Shown piece by piece: positions 4,985 through 5,533 of a stretch of 5,533 nucleotides of DNA. The notes beneath the pieces were generated by a model, which searched no databases, was not told the DNA's origin, and worked only from the letters and a program-made list of their open reading frames with translations. Origin of the DNA: Desulfomicrobium sp. (GTDB lineage Bacteria > Desulfobacterota > Desulfovibrionia > Desulfovibrionales > Desulfomicrobiaceae); the NCBI GenBank assembly GCA_003542385.1, contig DPKT01000335.1, positions 1 to 5,533 on the forward strand. The letters run 5' to 3'. Position numbers and translations under genes: made by a program. How positions within the stretch are numbered: position 1 is the stretch's first letter; every line of letters starts with the position of its first letter.

Positions 4985-5344
4985 ATGGAAGAAAAGATAG
5001 GTCAGATCGCGACCTGGCTCGCGGACAAGAAGGGCACGGCCATCAGGGCCCTGGACGTGCGCGGCATTTCACCCCTGACCGAGGCCATGGTTTTCGTCAC
5101 GGCGCGCTCGGCCAGACATGCCCAGGCCCTGGCCGACGAGATCATGCAGCGCCTCGGGGAGAAGAAGTGGGAATTTTTCGGCGTCGAGGGTCTGCAGGCC
5201 GGACAGTGGGTCCTGGTCGACTGCAACGACGTCATCGTGCATATTTTCCAGGACGAGACGCGCTCCCTCTACAACGTCGAAGGACTCTACTCCAAGGCCG
5301 CGGACTTCGACCTGCCCGAGGCCGTCCTGGCCGGAGATAAATGA
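4985..5344 (+). CDS. rsfS: Ribosomal silencing factor RsfS (Iojap/YbeB family)
   Basis: The 119-residue product belongs to the RsfS/YbeB/Iojap family. Members bind ribosomal protein L14 (uL14) on the large subunit and block subunit joining when nutrients are short. Family blocks are clear: ALDVRGISPLTEAMVFVTARS early in the protein, ADEIMQRLGEKKWEFFGVEG in the middle, and WVLVDCNDVIVHIFQDETRSLYNVEGLY near the C-terminus. The length is normal. The start is uncertain. The ATG at 4985 has GGAG 13 nt upstream; the in-frame ATG at 4973 (four residues longer) has the same GGAG only 1 nt away. I prefer 4985, but neither spacing is ideal. The stop overlaps the gpmI start (ATGA), so the two are cotranscribed and likely coupled. 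Confidence 0.92.
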   Translation: MEEKIGQIATWLADKKGTAIRALDVRGISPLTEAMVFVTARSARHAQALADEIMQRLGEKKWEFFGVEGLQAGQWVLVDCNDVIVHIFQDETRSLYNVEGLYSKAADFDLPEAVLAGDK

Positions 5345-5533
5345 TGAAGAAGCCCTGCGTGCTCCTGATCCTCGACGGCTGGGGCAAGGCCGCGCCCGGC
5401 CCGGGCAACGCCGTGAGCCTGGCCCAAACCCCGAACATGGACCGGCTCCTGGCCGAACACCCCCGCGGGGAGCTGAAGTGCATGGGGCGCGACGTGGGCC
5501 TGCCCGACGGGCAGATGGGCAACTCCGAGGTCG
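5341..5533 (+). CDS. gpmI: 2,3-bisphosphoglycerate-independent phosphoglycerate mutase, N-terminal part
   Basis: Only the first 64 codons are present; the gene leaves the window at the right edge. The enzyme interconverts 3- and 2-phosphoglycerate in glycolysis/gluconeogenesis and is a two-metal, alkaline-phosphatase-like enzyme. The start reads MMKKPCVLLILDGWG, giving the metal ligand Asp12, and later GLPDGQMGNSEV with the phosphoserine nucleophile Ser62. Both numbers agree with the usual numbering of bacterial iPGM when translation starts at 5341. The ATG at 5341 overlaps the rsfS stop as ATGA, with GGAG 4 nt upstream. The ATG at 5344 is also possible and has a 7-nt spacer. Either way translation is coupled to rsfS. 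Confidence 0.95.
   Translation, partial: MMKKPCVLLILDGWGKAAPGPGNAVSLAQTPNMDRLLAEHPRGELKCMGRDVGLPDGQMGNSEV

Noticed and set aside
1..5533. Insertion sequence, integrase, CRISPR array, tRNA or rRNA
   Set aside because: No transposase or integrase motifs, no repeated spacer structure, and no cloverleaf or rRNA-like sequence were seen on either strand.

Overview
The window is GC-rich and bacterial. Gene content and protein style point to an anaerobic, sulfate-reducer-like deltaproteobacterium, probably of the Desulfovibrio/Desulfomicrobium type. The pointers are a phenylacetate-CoA ligase paired with a tandem-ACT protein, a periplasmic-sensor PAS histidine kinase with a cysteine-rich PAS domain, and an rsfS-gpmI pair. 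The taxonomic call is inference from protein style, not from a marker gene.

Layout. Everything from 1 to 4861 is read on the minus strand; the right end is read on the plus strand. (i) 1-549: N-terminal 183 residues of a radical SAM protein, cut by the window edge. It starts at a TTG that overlaps the stop of the gene before it. (ii) 546-2725: a membrane histidine kinase (sensor domain, two membrane segments, two PAS domains, HisKA, HATPase). It is split by a one-base frameshift near 2280 inside its periplasmic sensor domain. (iii) 2876-2904: a strong terminator separating the kinase unit from the next operon. (iv) 2919-4706: paaK (phenylacetate-CoA ligase) followed by a tandem ACT-domain gene. 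(v) 4707-4984: a divergent control region. (vi) 4985-5533: rsfS (ribosomal silencing factor) overlapping the start of gpmI (phosphoglycerate mutase), which runs off the right edge.

The most interesting part is the paaK leader. Directly upstream of the paaK ribosome-binding site lies a textbook intrinsic terminator: a 10-bp stem, a 6-nt loop, then TTTTTCATTTTTTT. The nearest upstream gene is divergent, so only transcripts meant for paaK can meet it, which suggests attenuation. Upstream of it is a 23-codon reading frame with three Phe codons in an eight-codon stretch. It runs through a very stable GC hairpin and ends exactly beside a 7-nt segment able to pair with the terminator's left arm. This matches the 1:2 / 2:3 / 3:4 logic of amino-acid biosynthetic attenuators. 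With the ACT-domain (amino-acid-sensing type) partner gene, it suggests that paaK expression answers to phenylalanine, perhaps for aryl-acid assimilation into aromatic amino acids. The terminator is seen directly; the leader-peptide mechanism is inference.
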